Shown one piece after another: positions 53,829-62,737 of a stretch of DNA of 64,000 bases; position 1 is the stretch's first letter; the number at the start of each line of letters is the position of its first letter. The stretch lies in contig NZ_JAQMYP010000054.1 in assembly GCF_028369295.1 (NCBI RefSeq), positions 1 through 64,000 of the forward strand, written 5' to 3'. The notes beneath the pieces were generated by a model. It was not told the DNA's origin. It made no database searches and worked only from the letters and a program-made list of their open reading frames with translations. Made by a program: the position numbers and the translations under genes. This DNA comes from Streptomyces sp. HD (GTDB lineage Bacteria; Actinomycetota; Actinomycetes; Streptomycetales; Streptomycetaceae).

Positions 53829-55262
53829 TCACGCGAAGAGGACGCGCTTTCGGAGAAGCCGGAAGCCTGCGCGGCCGAACATCTGCCGTTTCAGCATCTT
53901 GATGCGGTTGACGTGACCCTCGACAACGCCGGAGTTCCAGGGCAGGGTGAGGCCGGCGATGACGGCGTCACGGTCGCGGTCGATGCCAGCGGCGAGGGTG
54001 TGGAGGCTGGGCAGGTCGTCCTGGCGGACGGCATCGAGCCAGTGCGGGAGCCGGTCGCCCCGGCGCTCGGTGAGCATCTGGGCGAAGGACCGGACGTGGC
54101 CGGTGAGGGCGTCGAGTTCGGGGCAGTTGGCCAGGACGGCCCTGAGCCGGAGCTGTTCGATCTCGGTCAGAGTCTCGGGCCGGCTGAGAATCCACTTCGT
54201 CACCACGCGGGGTGCCGGCGGCCGTGCGGTGACCGGCCGCGGCGAGGTGCGCTTCTCCCGCAGGTAGGCGCTGACGCGGCCGTAGCTTCCTTGGTAGCCG
54301 AGGGGAACGAGCTCTTCCCAGAGCTTCCACGCGTTGGTGCAGCCCTCGTCCCAACGCTCGTCCAGGTAGGGCTTGTACTCGTCGAGGACGGAGGTCCTGT
54401 TGTACTGCCATTGGCCGCGAAAGAGATCTTCCGGCTCAGCCGCGTCAGCGAGGCTCTTGACGGTGCGGTGGGGCATGCGGATTTGACGGCTGATGGAGCG
54501 GCGGCTGTGGCCGGCTTCCAGCATCGCGTGGACGGTGGCGTGCCTGGGTGCCACCTGTCAGCGACCTGGACAGCCTGGGGGCGCCCCGGCCGTGGCGCCT
54601 TCCGCGAAGAACGGCGCCCGATCCCGGCAGACGACCTCGATCCCAGGTCGTTTCGCCAACCATCTCGCCAGGCTGGACGCCTCCCGGTCAGGCAGCAGAT
54701 CCACCGGCCGGCGGGTCTCGACATCGACCAGAACCGTGCCATAGACCCGCCCCTTGCGTGTGGCGTACTCATCAACACCAACCACCCGCGGGGCCGGGGC
54801 TTCCGGTTCGGGCAAGGCGTCGAGCAGCCGCAACACCGCGCTGCGGCTGATGGACACCCCGAAGACCCGGGCCATCCGGGCGCCGGCCCGGCCGGCGAGG
54901 GCGAGACCGACTGCTGCGAGAGTCGAACGCAACCGCTCTGTCCACCTGCTGTGTCTCCGGGGCAGCCCCGGCATCTGCTCGGCAAACGTTCGCCGTTCGC
55001 ACAAGGCCGCCGGGCAGAAGAACCGACGGACCCGCAGACGGAGGACCACCCGCCGTCCTCCACTTGGCACATCCGCGGGAAACCGCAGGTAAGAGCTGTG
55101 TACCTGCCTTGACTCACTCCCACAATCCGGACATGGCGCCCCGGTCGCCGTACTGCGGGCCTCGATGCGTATAGCCTCGTTGCTCACGTCCAGCGACAGC
55201 ACCGCCACGTCCTTGATGGACGGGAACAACAGCTTCTCCAGCCAGGGCAACGTCTCTTCCAC
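53829..55262 (-). pseudogene. ISL3-family transposase with internal deletion and frameshifts
   Basis: The N-terminal part (from 55262) has the ISL3 zinc-ribbon region (CPDCGSES, FFCPAALCERRTF) and the catalytic-core start VVGVDEYATRKG...VCRDRAPFF. A frame change then gives AVQVADRW; the next stretch of the family is absent, and similarity resumes at RHATVHAMLEAGHSRRSISR. It continues to the C-terminal LPWNSGVVEGHVNRIKMLKR with the catalytic Glu. About 40 residues plus frame are lost, so the element cannot transpose alone. No matching terminal repeats were found. Confidence 0.8.
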
Positions 55263-55611
55263 GGCGCCGAACCGTCGGCCATACCGAGATCAACACCGAC
55301 CATTTTCAGGCAACTTCCCGGAGGTCGTCCCGAGTGTCGGCCATCACTCAGAGTGGCCGCGTCACGGAAAGCGGGCCAGAACCCTTCAAGCGACGGCGTT
55401 TGTCCACGGGTTCGGGAGGCGGCCGGTGATCGACGGCGCCCTGAATGTTCACGAGAAATGACGTCACTGCGTGGGATGGCCCGCCTTCTGGGAGGGCGGC
55501 GCGCCATCGGGTCCGGGACTGTCAGCGTCAGTCGGCCCTACCTTTCTGCGCACAAGCGGACCGCAGCCATGCGTAGGTCGAGGCAATCGGGAGAGCGGGA
55601 TGCAGCGGCGC
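55263..55611. other. Gene-free stretch of 349 bp
   Basis: Lies upstream of the ISL3 transposase start and downstream of the alpha/beta hydrolase stop. It may contain the ISL3 right end, but no repeat partner was recognised. Nothing else was seen. Confidence 0.4.
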
Positions 55612-56766
55612 TCACCTCGGCAGGTGACGGGCGAAGAAAGACCCTACGAGGTGGCGAACGGCGGGCACGGTGACGTGCGGGCCGGCCCGGCCGACCATGG
55701 CGGCGCGCCCGGAGGCGGTCATCAGGCCGGCGCTCTGGAGCTGGGGAACGAGGGCCGCGTAGTCGGTGAAGGCCCAGTGCTGGGCGTTGTCGAGCTGCCG
55801 TCGGGCAACGGGGCCAGCGTGAGCGAGGAGGGCTGCCCAGGACCGGTCCAGCCGGGCGTCGCGGAACCCGTCGGTGCCGGCCAGGAGCAGCGGACGGTTC
55901 GTCCCTTGCCGGGCCACCGGCAGGAGTTCGCCGTCCATCTGGTCGAGATACCCCTCCAGGTTGACGGCGGCGGTGATCCGCCGGTCCTCGTGGAGCGCCT
56001 GCGCGGCCGCGGTGCCGCCGGCGGAGTGCCCGTATACCCCGACCCGGTCCAGGTCCAGAGCGTCGAGGACGAAGCGGAGGTCGGCGACCCGGGTATCGAT
56101 CATGGTGCGGAACGTGGCCGCATCGGGCGGGCCCAGCAGCACTGTGTGCCGGACCCGTTCCCGGCCCGGCCGGGCGCTGGGGAACTCCACCTCGCTCGCG
56201 TCCCCGGGGTGGTCGACGGTGATGACCGTCCAGCCGTGCGAGGCGAGGTCCACCGCGAGGGCGCTGCCCATCGTGCGGGCGTCCCCGCCGCCGGGGCTGT
56301 AGAGCAGCACGGGACGGTGGCCGGGAAGGGGCGGGGCGCAGACCCGGGCGTGGGTGAGGGTGGCCGCCCAGTCGACTCCGGCCTTCGGCAGGTGCGGGTG
56401 GATCCGCCAGCACAAGTCGCTGAAGGCCGAGGCGGCACCTGGAGTCAGCTGCGGGGCACGCGGGAAGCCGCGGCCGGGGACGGCCGGTTGCAGGACGGTG
56501 ACCATGAGTTCCCGTACCCCGATCTCCGGCTTCCACGGATCGTTGCGGGAGGAGTCGACGAGGTGGAGCGTCTTCGAGCCGACGGCGTAGGGTCCAGCGG
56601 GTGCCGGCAGATGCAGGCGCAGGAGCGGCGCCGCCTCGCGGGCGGAACGGCGGGTGGTATCGCGGTCGGCGGCAAAGGCCGGGGCGGCGTCGAGCAGCAG
56701 GGCGGCGGCCCCGGCGAGAGCGCCCTTGGCGAGCAAGCGGCGCCCGGGTATGGAGGAAGAGGTCAT
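55612..56766 (-). CDS. Exported alpha/beta hydrolase (PAF-acetylhydrolase/cutinase-like)
   Basis: Predicted 384-residue secreted lipase- or esterase-like enzyme. The N-terminus has GRRLLAKG and a hydrophobic stretch ending AFA (residues 1-32), consistent with Tat or Sec export. The nucleophile elbow is VGVYGHSAGGTAAAQAL near residue 220, the oxyanion region LLYSPGGGDARTMG near 150 and the likely catalytic His in NAQHWAFTD near 325. ATG at 56766 has AGGA upstream; ATG at 56775 is an alternative. A regulator gene is divergent. The substrate is unknown. Confidence 0.83.
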   Translation of the reverse strand: MTSSSIPGRRLLAKGALAGAAALLLDAAPAFAADRDTTRRSAREAAPLLRLHLPAPAGPYAVGSKTLHLVDSSRNDPWKPEIGVRELMVTVLQPAVPGRGFPRAPQLTPGAASAFSDLCWRIHPHLPKAGVDWAATLTHARVCAPPLPGHRPVLLYSPGGGDARTMGSALAVDLASHGWTVITVDHPGDASEVEFPSARPGRERVRHTVLLGPPDAATFRTMIDTRVADLRFVLDALDLDRVGVYGHSAGGTAAAQALHEDRRITAAVNLEGYLDQMDGELLPVARQGTNRPLLLAGTDGFRDARLDRSWAALLAHAGPVARRQLDNAQHWAFTDYAALVPQLQSAGLMTASGRAAMVGRAGPHVTVPAVRHLVGSFFARHLPR

Positions 56767-56850
56767 GGAGGGCATCCTGGGGGAGGGCGCCGAGCCGGGG
56801 CGAAGCTTACGGCCGGGGGCGAAAGGCTGGCGCGGAGCAGAAGGACGTGC

Positions 56851-57828
56851 ATGATCCGGATCCATTTCACGGCGGATGATCTCGCCCGGGTACGGTTCGC
56901 GCCGCGGCCGTCGCCCGTGCCCGAACTGCACGCGGCCCTGATGATGCTGGGCGCCCCGCACGAGGAGTTGCTGTTCGGGCGCTGGCGGAGCCGGCTGATG
57001 CGGAACCTGCCGAGGGCGGCCGAACCGCTTGCGGACCTGGCGCCGGGAGGCGTGGCCCCCACCTTTCTCGATGTCCTCGGCGACACGCCGGACGAGGGGT
57101 TCGCGCTGATCAGAGCGACCCGTCGGGAGGCGGTACAGGCCGGGCTCAAGCAGTCCTACGGGCGACGGCCGCCCCCGCCGTGGATCCGCGCCCTGCACAG
57201 TGGGGACGCCGGTGCCTGGCGGACGCTCGGACGGGCGCAGCGGGCAGCGCACGAGACGGTCCTCGCACCGGTGTGGCCCCAGGTCGAAGACCTGCACCGG
57301 GCGGAGTTCACCCGCCATGCCATGGCCGTCGCCGAACGGGGCCTCGGCGCCGCCCTGACCGGCCTGGCCCCGGGATCACGGCTGCGCGACGGAGTCTGGG
57401 AGTGGTCCCTGCCGGGCATCCCGGGCGTGCGGGAGATCCGGCTCGCCGGGCGCGGGCTGATCCTGCGGCCGACCTTCCACTGGCGGCGCGGCCCGCTCCT
57501 CCAGGACCGGCCGGACCATCCGGTGGCGCTCGCCTACCCGGCGGGCCAAGGGCTGCCGCTCGTCCCGGACGAGCGCGGCGCACCCGACGATCCCCTCGCG
57601 GGAGTCCTCGGGCACACCCGGCTCGCGCTGCTGCGCTCCTTGGACGAAGCCCGCACGACCACGGGGCTGGCGCGCCGTATCGGCGTCAGCAACGCGACGG
57701 CCTCCACCCACGCTTCCGCCCTGCGCGCCGCCGGTCTGATCACCACCACCCGCACGGGCCGCTCGGTGCGCCACACACGAACAGCCCTGGCGGAGCTGCT
57801 GCTGACCAGCGGCGCGGCCGACGGCTGA
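56851..57828 (+). CDS. ArsR-like winged-helix transcriptional regulator (DUF5937-type)
   Basis: Predicted 325-residue regulator. The N-terminal DUF5937-type region starts IRIHFTADDLARVRFAP, a pattern common in Streptomyces. The C-terminal ArsR-like winged helix (about 250-315) includes RLALLRSLDEARTTTGLARR and SNATASTHASALRAAGLITT. ATG at 56851 has AAGGA 6 nt upstream. It is divergent from the exported hydrolase and may control it. The ligand is unknown. Confidence 0.85.
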   Translation: MIRIHFTADDLARVRFAPRPSPVPELHAALMMLGAPHEELLFGRWRSRLMRNLPRAAEPLADLAPGGVAPTFLDVLGDTPDEGFALIRATRREAVQAGLKQSYGRRPPPPWIRALHSGDAGAWRTLGRAQRAAHETVLAPVWPQVEDLHRAEFTRHAMAVAERGLGAALTGLAPGSRLRDGVWEWSLPGIPGVREIRLAGRGLILRPTFHWRRGPLLQDRPDHPVALAYPAGQGLPLVPDERGAPDDPLAGVLGHTRLALLRSLDEARTTTGLARRIGVSNATASTHASALRAAGLITTTRTGRSVRHTRTALAELLLTSGAADG

Positions 57829-58200
57829 GGGCAAGGAGCAGCTTGCCTCGGATCGCCGCGTACAGCTCGACCCCCGACATCTGCGGCATGACCAGGATTC
57901 ACCCGGAAGCACCCCGACGCTGTCCCGGCAAGCCCCTCGGTGCCTTCAAAACTCGTGAACATCACCTGCCCGTGGGACCGGGCGCCTCCCAAACCCGCGT
58001 GCACGACTCGTGAACAAGGCCACCTCCGCGCGATCCCCGGTCGCGGCACGGCCACCCCGTCACCTGGGGAAAGCGACGACGCCGTGTATGCGGGGGATCA
58101 CCGCCATGGGAGGTGGTTGCGGCCCAGCGGCCCAGCGGCCCAGCGGCCGATCGACCAGACGCCGGCCAGGATTGGGAGGAATCCCTTCGCGGCCTCTGCG
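57829..58200. other. Gene-free stretch with IS21 relic and short tandem repeat
   Basis: At about 57,848-57,870 the sequence GGATCGCCGCGTACA(G/A)CTCGACC matches the 5' region of istA at 62.5 kb, so a scrap of IS21 is present. At 58,121-58,144 GGCCCAGC is repeated three times, followed by GGCC. ACTCGTGAAC occurs twice (near 57,950 and 58,006). No gene was seen. Confidence 0.5.
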
Positions 58201-58774
58201 AGAAGCTATTTGAGATCCGCTGATCTGTGCCGTTCTGTGACAGGTGGCAGAGTCGCTCGGTTGTGTGCCTGTATCGGCAAACGGTGGCGCAACGGAGCGC
58301 GGCCCGGCAGAGAACCGTCTTCAACTCCGACAGGGCTCGACCCGGACGGAAGGAATCCCCGTGCCCGCTATCCGCGTTCCCTGGCGGCCGACCACGCCGC
58401 GGCTCATGGCCGTGAACGTCGTGGCCCTGCTCGGACTTGTCGGCTGGTACCTGTTCTCGGGCCGAGGCGCAGGGCTGCTGCCGCAGGACAGCTGGGGACC
58501 GTGGCAAGAGAAGCGGGTGCACGACTGGTCGGTATGGGTGCGGGTCAACTCCTGGAGCGACGCCGCCGAAGCGGACGGGCACTACGGCAAGGCGGAGGAC
58601 TTCACACTGAAGGCCTACGGCACCTCGGCCACCGCCACGACCGCGATGGAAGGCGTCCGGTTCACCCTGGCACCCGACGGCGAGCTCACTGTTGACGGGC
58701 CGCGCGCAAGCTGAGCGACGTGTCGACGCCGAGGTCACAGAAAGCCACAGATCAGCGGATCTGAAACAGCTTCT
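58201..58774. mobile_element. 574-bp unit bounded by 41-bp inverted repeats
   Basis: The left repeat 58201-58241 and right repeat 58734-58774 are inverted and identical at 37 of 41 positions. Each contains the internal palindrome AGATC-CGCT-GATCT. They enclose a single small gene (58361-58714) and no transposase. No target-site duplication was recognised. The form resembles a non-autonomous transposable unit (MITE-like with cargo); this is inference. The right edge is 6 bp from duplicated segment B. Confidence 0.7.
58361..58714 (+). CDS. Small membrane-anchored protein inside the inverted-repeat unit
   Basis: Predicted 117-residue protein. One hydrophobic helix (residues about 16-33, MAVNVVALLGLVGWYLF) is followed by a polar, probably extracellular domain rich in Trp (DSWGPWQEKRVHDWSVWV). 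Support is the GTG at 58361 with AAGGAA 6 nt upstream and an uninterrupted frame to the stop. It lies centrally between the 41-bp inverted repeats, so it is probably their cargo. I do not recognise a family. Confidence 0.6.
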   Translation: MPAIRVPWRPTTPRLMAVNVVALLGLVGWYLFSGRGAGLLPQDSWGPWQEKRVHDWSVWVRVNSWSDAAEADGHYGKAEDFTLKAYGTSATATTAMEGVRFTLAPDGELTVDGPRAS

Positions 58775-58780
58775 GAACTT

Positions 58781-58861
58781 GTCTTTTAACCTCGACGTCC
58801 TGATCACATGGAACGGGAGAGTTGCTCGCGCACCCATGCAGGATCGGGGTTGGTGTGCGGC
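58781..58861 (-). repeat. Duplicated segment, copy B
   Basis: Covers the last codons and 3' flank of the membrane glutaredoxin-like gene. It matches 37,796-37,879 on the opposite strand (three substitutions, one 3-nt indel). The similarity ends 6 bp from the right 41-bp repeat, which suggests the repeat-bounded unit is absent from copy A. Confidence 0.85.
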
Positions 58862-59241
58862 TGGCCCGTCACGATGACGGTCGGCACGGTCTCGTTGCCG
58901 TCGTTGGCGGCCCTCACCGCTGCGGCTCCAGCCGGGTCGCGCCAGATGTTGACCCAGTGCACCTGTTGGGCGCTACGGCCCAGCCGGATGCGCAGTCGGA
59001 TGCAGTATTTGCAGCCTGGCCGCCAGAAGACGACCGGTCGGCCGTCGACAGCGCTGCGGCGTTGTGCTTCCAGCGTGCCGACCGACCTCGGGAAGATCAG
59101 AGGTGAGTTCACTCCTGCGAGCAGCACAAAGACCAGCAGGATGGCTGCGGCTGCGCCGGGAGTCCCACTGAGGGTGAGCCCAGCCGCAAGGGCTGAGCCG
59201 CAGAGCACCAGCAGCATCGGCAAGATCCAAGCACGCGTCAT
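58804..59241 (-). CDS. Membrane-anchored glutaredoxin/mycoredoxin-like protein
   Basis: Predicted 145-residue thiol-disulfide oxidoreductase-like protein. Two N-terminal hydrophobic segments (residues about 5-48) precede a glutaredoxin domain with a dithiol active site in FWRPGCKYCIRLRIRLG (CKYC near 77) and the cis-Pro motif NETVPTVIV near 118. The CxxC sequence CKYC differs from the usual CGYC of mycoredoxins. ATG at 59241. The 3' end is duplicated at 37.8 kb. Topology (whether the domain is cytosolic) is not certain. Confidence 0.82.
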   Translation of the reverse strand: MTRAWILPMLLVLCGSALAAGLTLSGTPGAAAAILLVFVLLAGVNSPLIFPRSVGTLEAQRRSAVDGRPVVFWRPGCKYCIRLRIRLGRSAQQVHWVNIWRDPAGAAAVRAANDGNETVPTVIVTGQPHTNPDPAWVREQLSRSM

Positions 59242-59655
59242 GAAGACGAAGGCTATCGATGAGTCGAAAAGAGCCCCGAACTAGCCCGCTCACCTGGGCA
59301 TTCGGGGATGTTGAGACGGCCTTCGTCTGATCATGTGCTCCGACCAAGGTGCACCGATCGAGACGAAGGCCGTGAAAGTGAGTTTGCTGCCTGACGCCGG
59401 TACTGGGTGGCTGTGTCGGCTTCTTCGGGAGTCGTTTCGGCGTGACTTCGGGACTCGTTTGGCGGCCAGCCTCGTGATCGATGTCAGCGACTTTTGATGT
59501 CCCTCAAATGCTGTGGGGCGTCTTGCGAGCCGCGGTGTGGGAGTCCTGCGGCACTTCCAGATCGCGGGAGCGGACTGTTCCCGGTTCCCGCCCGCACCGT
59601 CTCGGGTGCGGATACGGGCCTTCGCCCGGAACCCGCATCGTGAAATCATCAAGCG
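59242..59655. other. Gene-poor stretch with a 13-bp inverted repeat and tiny ORF
   Basis: A perfect inverted repeat ACGGCCTTCGTCT (59316-59328) and its complement (59361-59373) flank a 32-nt spacer; GATC is also paired. A 41-codon frame opens with a GTG at 59372 on the right arm (MKVSLLPDAGTGW) and stops at 59497. It could be the start of a lost transposase or noise. No family was recognised. Confidence 0.4.
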
Positions 59656-60087
59656 ATGACCGAAGCGAGCAGCGGCGACGGCCGCACCTTCCGGCGCGAG
59701 ACTGAGCGGGTCGTCAACGAGATCGCCCAGGGGCTCCGCACGTTGGACGATGGTGTGGGCTGGTTCTCCGACCTCGCCCCGACACACCAGCAGGAGGTTC
59801 TGCAGGAAGTCGCCGGCTGTGCGATGCAGGCGCACATTACAGCTGCGGACGGCCGTGCAGGGGTGGCGCGGTCCGGTGTGAAGCCCACGGCTAACCCCTC
59901 GGTAATGATCTGCATGGACCCGCCCCGCTACGGGTTCGCGGGCCTCCCCTCCGCCGAACACGTCAAGGCGTTCCGCGTCCTCGTTTCCGTGTTCGCCGTT
60001 GCTGACACTCGCCGCCGCGAGACGTACTGCAAAGGCGCCTGCGGACATGCGTGGCACAACCTGCCAGCGGGAACCGAGCATCCGTAG
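59656..60087 (+). CDS. DUF5958 family protein
   Basis: Predicted 143-residue protein. Family-like features are VVNEIAQGLRTLDDGVGWF at the N-terminus, the QQEVLQEVAGCAMQAH helix, GLPSAEHVKAFRVLVSVFAV and the C-terminal DTRRRETYCKGACGHAWHNL with Cys and His that could bind metal. ATG at 59656. These proteins are common near mobile genes in Streptomyces; function unknown. Confidence 0.8.
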   Translation: MTEASSGDGRTFRRETERVVNEIAQGLRTLDDGVGWFSDLAPTHQQEVLQEVAGCAMQAHITAADGRAGVARSGVKPTANPSVMICMDPPRYGFAGLPSAEHVKAFRVLVSVFAVADTRRRETYCKGACGHAWHNLPAGTEHP

Positions 60088-60148
60088 CATCGGCCATTTC
60101 GGCGCTGGCTGGGCTGGGGTCGGTCGGCCCCTCCCGTGTGGCGCCCGG

Positions 60149-60937
60149 TCAGCTGACCTGGGCTCGTTCGGCTTGGGCCTTGGTGTGGGCGAGGCGGTAG
60201 GACTCGGTGCCGGTCTGGATGATGGCGCCGTTGAAGGTCAGCCGGTCGACGATGGCCGCGCAGAGCCGGGGGTCAGTGAACGTCTTCGTCCAGCCGCTGA
60301 ATCTCTCGTTTGAAGCGATCGCGGCACTGTGCTTCTCCTGACGCTCGGTCAGGACCTGAAACAGCAGCTCAGCGCCCCTGCGGTCCAGTTCCATGTAGCC
60401 GAGTTCGTCAATGCACAAAAGATCGACACGGCCGTAGCGGGCGATCGTCTTGGACAGCTGCTTCTCGTCGGCGGCTTCGACCAGTTCGTTGACGAGTTTG
60501 GTGGCCAGCACGTAGCGGACGCGGAAGCCGTGCATCGCGGCCTCGGTGCCGAGCGCGATCAGCAGGTGGGACTTGCCGGTGCCGGAGTCGCCGATCAGGC
60601 AGAGCGGCTCGCCCTTCTTGACCCAGTCGCAGGTGGCGAGGGTGTTGACGGTGGCCGGGTCGATGTTGGGGTTGGCGTCGAAGTCGAACGCCCGCAGGCT
60701 CTTGTCTCGGGGGAAGGAGGCGGCCTTGATCCAGCGTTCGGAACGCCGGCGGGCTCGGTCGTCGCACTCCGCAATCAGCAGCTCGGAGAGGAACGCCCGA
60801 TACGACATCTGGTCGCGTGCGGCGCCTTCGGCGAGGTCAGCGAACTGCTGGCGGATGGACGGCAGCCTGAGCATCCGGCATGCCTGGTCGATCGATGCGG
60901 TGGCGGCTTCTTCGGTCAGTCCGCGCTTGCGTGTCAT
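60149..60937 (-). CDS. istB: IS21 helper ATPase IstB
   Basis: Predicted 262-residue AAA+ DnaC-like helper that assists IstA transposase in IS21 transposition. Walker A GDSGTGKSHLL is near residue 105, Walker B LLCIDELGYM near 165, and IASNERFSGWTKTF near 200 contains sensor residues. The N-terminal helical domain includes ACRMLRLPSIRQQFADLAEG. ATG at 60937 overlaps the istA stop as ATGA, with AAGAGGG upstream. The frame is intact and could still act in trans. Confidence 0.9.
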   Translation of the reverse strand: MTRKRGLTEEAATASIDQACRMLRLPSIRQQFADLAEGAARDQMSYRAFLSELLIAECDDRARRRSERWIKAASFPRDKSLRAFDFDANPNIDPATVNTLATCDWVKKGEPLCLIGDSGTGKSHLLIALGTEAAMHGFRVRYVLATKLVNELVEAADEKQLSKTIARYGRVDLLCIDELGYMELDRRGAELLFQVLTERQEKHSAAIASNERFSGWTKTFTDPRLCAAIVDRLTFNGAIIQTGTESYRLAHTKAQAERAQVS

Positions 60938-62589
60938 GATCCCTCTTTCTCGCCGGCCGTGCGGCCGTGCCGTTGCGGGAGCTGGTCGTAGTGGGCCACC
61001 GACGGCAGCGGCCGGGTGTCGGGCGGCAGGTGGGACAGCTTCCAGTCGGAACAGGAACGTGACCGTGCCGCCCGTCTCCTCCTGCGACTGGACGGAACGA
61101 CCCCTGGTGGGCTTCGTGGGCTGGGTGAAGGTCTCGCCTTCGGCGATCTTGCGGGCCTCCAGCGCGACGGCGTCCGCGGTCAGCGCGCCGGCCCGGCGGG
61201 CCGCGGCGAGTCCGGCGACGACGTGTTCGTGTTCCATGTGGCGGCCCAGCAGCAGCACCTCGATCAGGGCTCTGGTGCCGGCCGCCTCGCCGTGGGCGGC
61301 GCGGGCCGCGGTCCACCAGGCTTCATGGACGGGTGTGAACTTTCCTGCGGCCTTGGCCTGTTCGAGGGCGGTCGCTCCAGGAAAGGCGCCCGGCTTGCGC
61401 AGGAGAGCTTCCAGGTAGTGGTCCAGGACCAGGCGGGACTCGCCCCGGCCGCTGAGCCGTTCGTGGTGGGCGACCACGCTGCGGCCGTCATAGACGACCA
61501 GGTCGTTGGCGTGCAGCAGCACCCGCAGCTGGCGGCCGATCAAGCGGACCGGGGACCGAGTAGGAGCTGCAGCGGACGGTGACCTGGCCGAAGCGGTTGA
61601 CCCGCGGAGTGAACCAGCGGCCGGTCTCGAACACCTCCCTGGGCAGTGGCCGCAGCAGTGGCTGTTCCCGGGAGAAGGACTCGCCGATGGTCCGGGTCTT
61701 CGTCCGCAGGCGGCGGCCCTCGTCGTCCACGTCCCACTGGTCGACCATGGCGTTCAGCTCGGTCAGCGAGGCCACCTCGGGGACGGGGACGAAGTGATTG
61801 CGCCGGTAGTAGCCGATCTGCCCCTCGACGCCGCCTTTCTCGTGGGCGCCCTCGATGCCGGGACGGCAGTAGAAGGCATCGATGCCCCAGTGCGAGCGGA
61901 AGGCAGTCCAGCGATCGTTCTCCACCCGGGCCCGGCCCGAGCCCAGGACCCGTTCGACCGCGGTCCGCAGATTGTCGTAGCGGATCCGGCCCCGGGGAAT
62001 GCCGCCTAGCTTCCGGAACGCGTGCACGTGCCCTTCGAAGAATGCTTCCTGGCCGCAGGAAGCGAAGACCCGGTGCACGGCCTTGCCGGAGTAGGACGAC
62101 CGCAACGAGAACAGATAGACCTTGGTCATCTGGCCCGCGAGCATCACGTGGACGTCGCCGAAGTCGACCTCCGCCTCCGCACCGGGCGGATGGGTCTGCG
62201 GCACGAACACCGTGTCCGGGCCCACTCCGGCCTGTCGGCGGGCCTCCTTGCGTGGGTCCTTCACATACGCACGGACCATCGCGTACGAGATGTCGTCCGC
62301 CTCGTGGCCTTCGCAGGCGATCGAAGATGCGCTGGGCAGTGTGCCTCTGCTTGGGCGGAGCGTCCAGGGCAGCGAGCAGCATTCCGTCGATCAACGGCTT
62401 GTAGGGATCGAGCCTCGACTCCTTGCGCCGCTGCTTCTTCCGGGGCTCCGGCCACTGCCCGTCCAGAGCCCGCCGGACGGTCCTCCACGTCACGTTGTGC
62501 GTGCGCTGAAGCGCCCGCAGCGACATGCCCATCTGGGGATCCCGGCGGATCGCCGCGTACAACTCGACCTTCGACTGCGAGTTACCCAT
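60934..62589 (-). pseudogene. istA: IS21 transposase IstA, three frameshifts
   Basis: From the ATG at 62589 it encodes an N-terminal helix-turn-helix (MSLRALQRTHNVTWRTVRRA), then shifts frame near 62,320. The DDE core follows, with AEVDFGDVHV, RIRYDNLRTAV and GIEGAHEKGGVEG. A second shift near 61,548 looks like one extra C in a CCCC run (restoring it would give SVPVRLIGRQL). A third near 61,040 precedes PSVAHYDQLPQRHGRTAGEK and the stop overlapping istB. The catalytic residues survive but not the frame. Confidence 0.82.
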
Positions 62590-62689
62590 GAGGCCCCCAG
62601 CGGGAGAAGCACACCTCACAGTCGCACCGCAAGCCCCCAAGTGACGTCAAAACAAACTGACATCGCAAACTCGGGCAGATGGTGACTCC

Positions 62690-62724
62690 CGCAGTCACTG
62701 CGAAACGGCTCTCGCAGTCACGCA
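62690..62724. repeat. Terminal repeats of the IS21 right end
   Basis: CGCAGTCACTGCG (62690-62702, palindrome) and CGCAGTCACGCA (62713-62724) are related. A weaker variant (ACAGTCGCAC) occurs nearer istA. They lie just outside istA and fit transposase-binding sites. Confidence 0.6.
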
Positions 62725-62737
62725 CATAACCATACGA

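Larger units (their letters stand above)
60149..62724 (-). mobile_element. IS21-family insertion sequence, degraded
   Basis: Contains an intact istB and an istA with three frameshifts in the usual istA-istB order. The right end carries repeated CGCAGTCAC motifs (62,690-62,724), including the palindrome CGCAGT-C-ACTGCG, typical of IS21 multiple terminal sites. No matching motif was found at the left end near 60.1 kb, so that end may be lost. A senR-like fragment begins just outside the right end. Confidence 0.8.

Noticed and set aside
55300..55480. Search for ISL3 terminal inverted repeats beside the transposase relic
   Set aside because: No sequence upstream of 55,262 could be matched in inverted form downstream of 53,829, so element ends were not called.
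37796..58861. Attachment-site pair of an integrative element
   Set aside because: The duplicated segments are inverted relative to each other and the integrase relic is defective, so simple excision is not possible.
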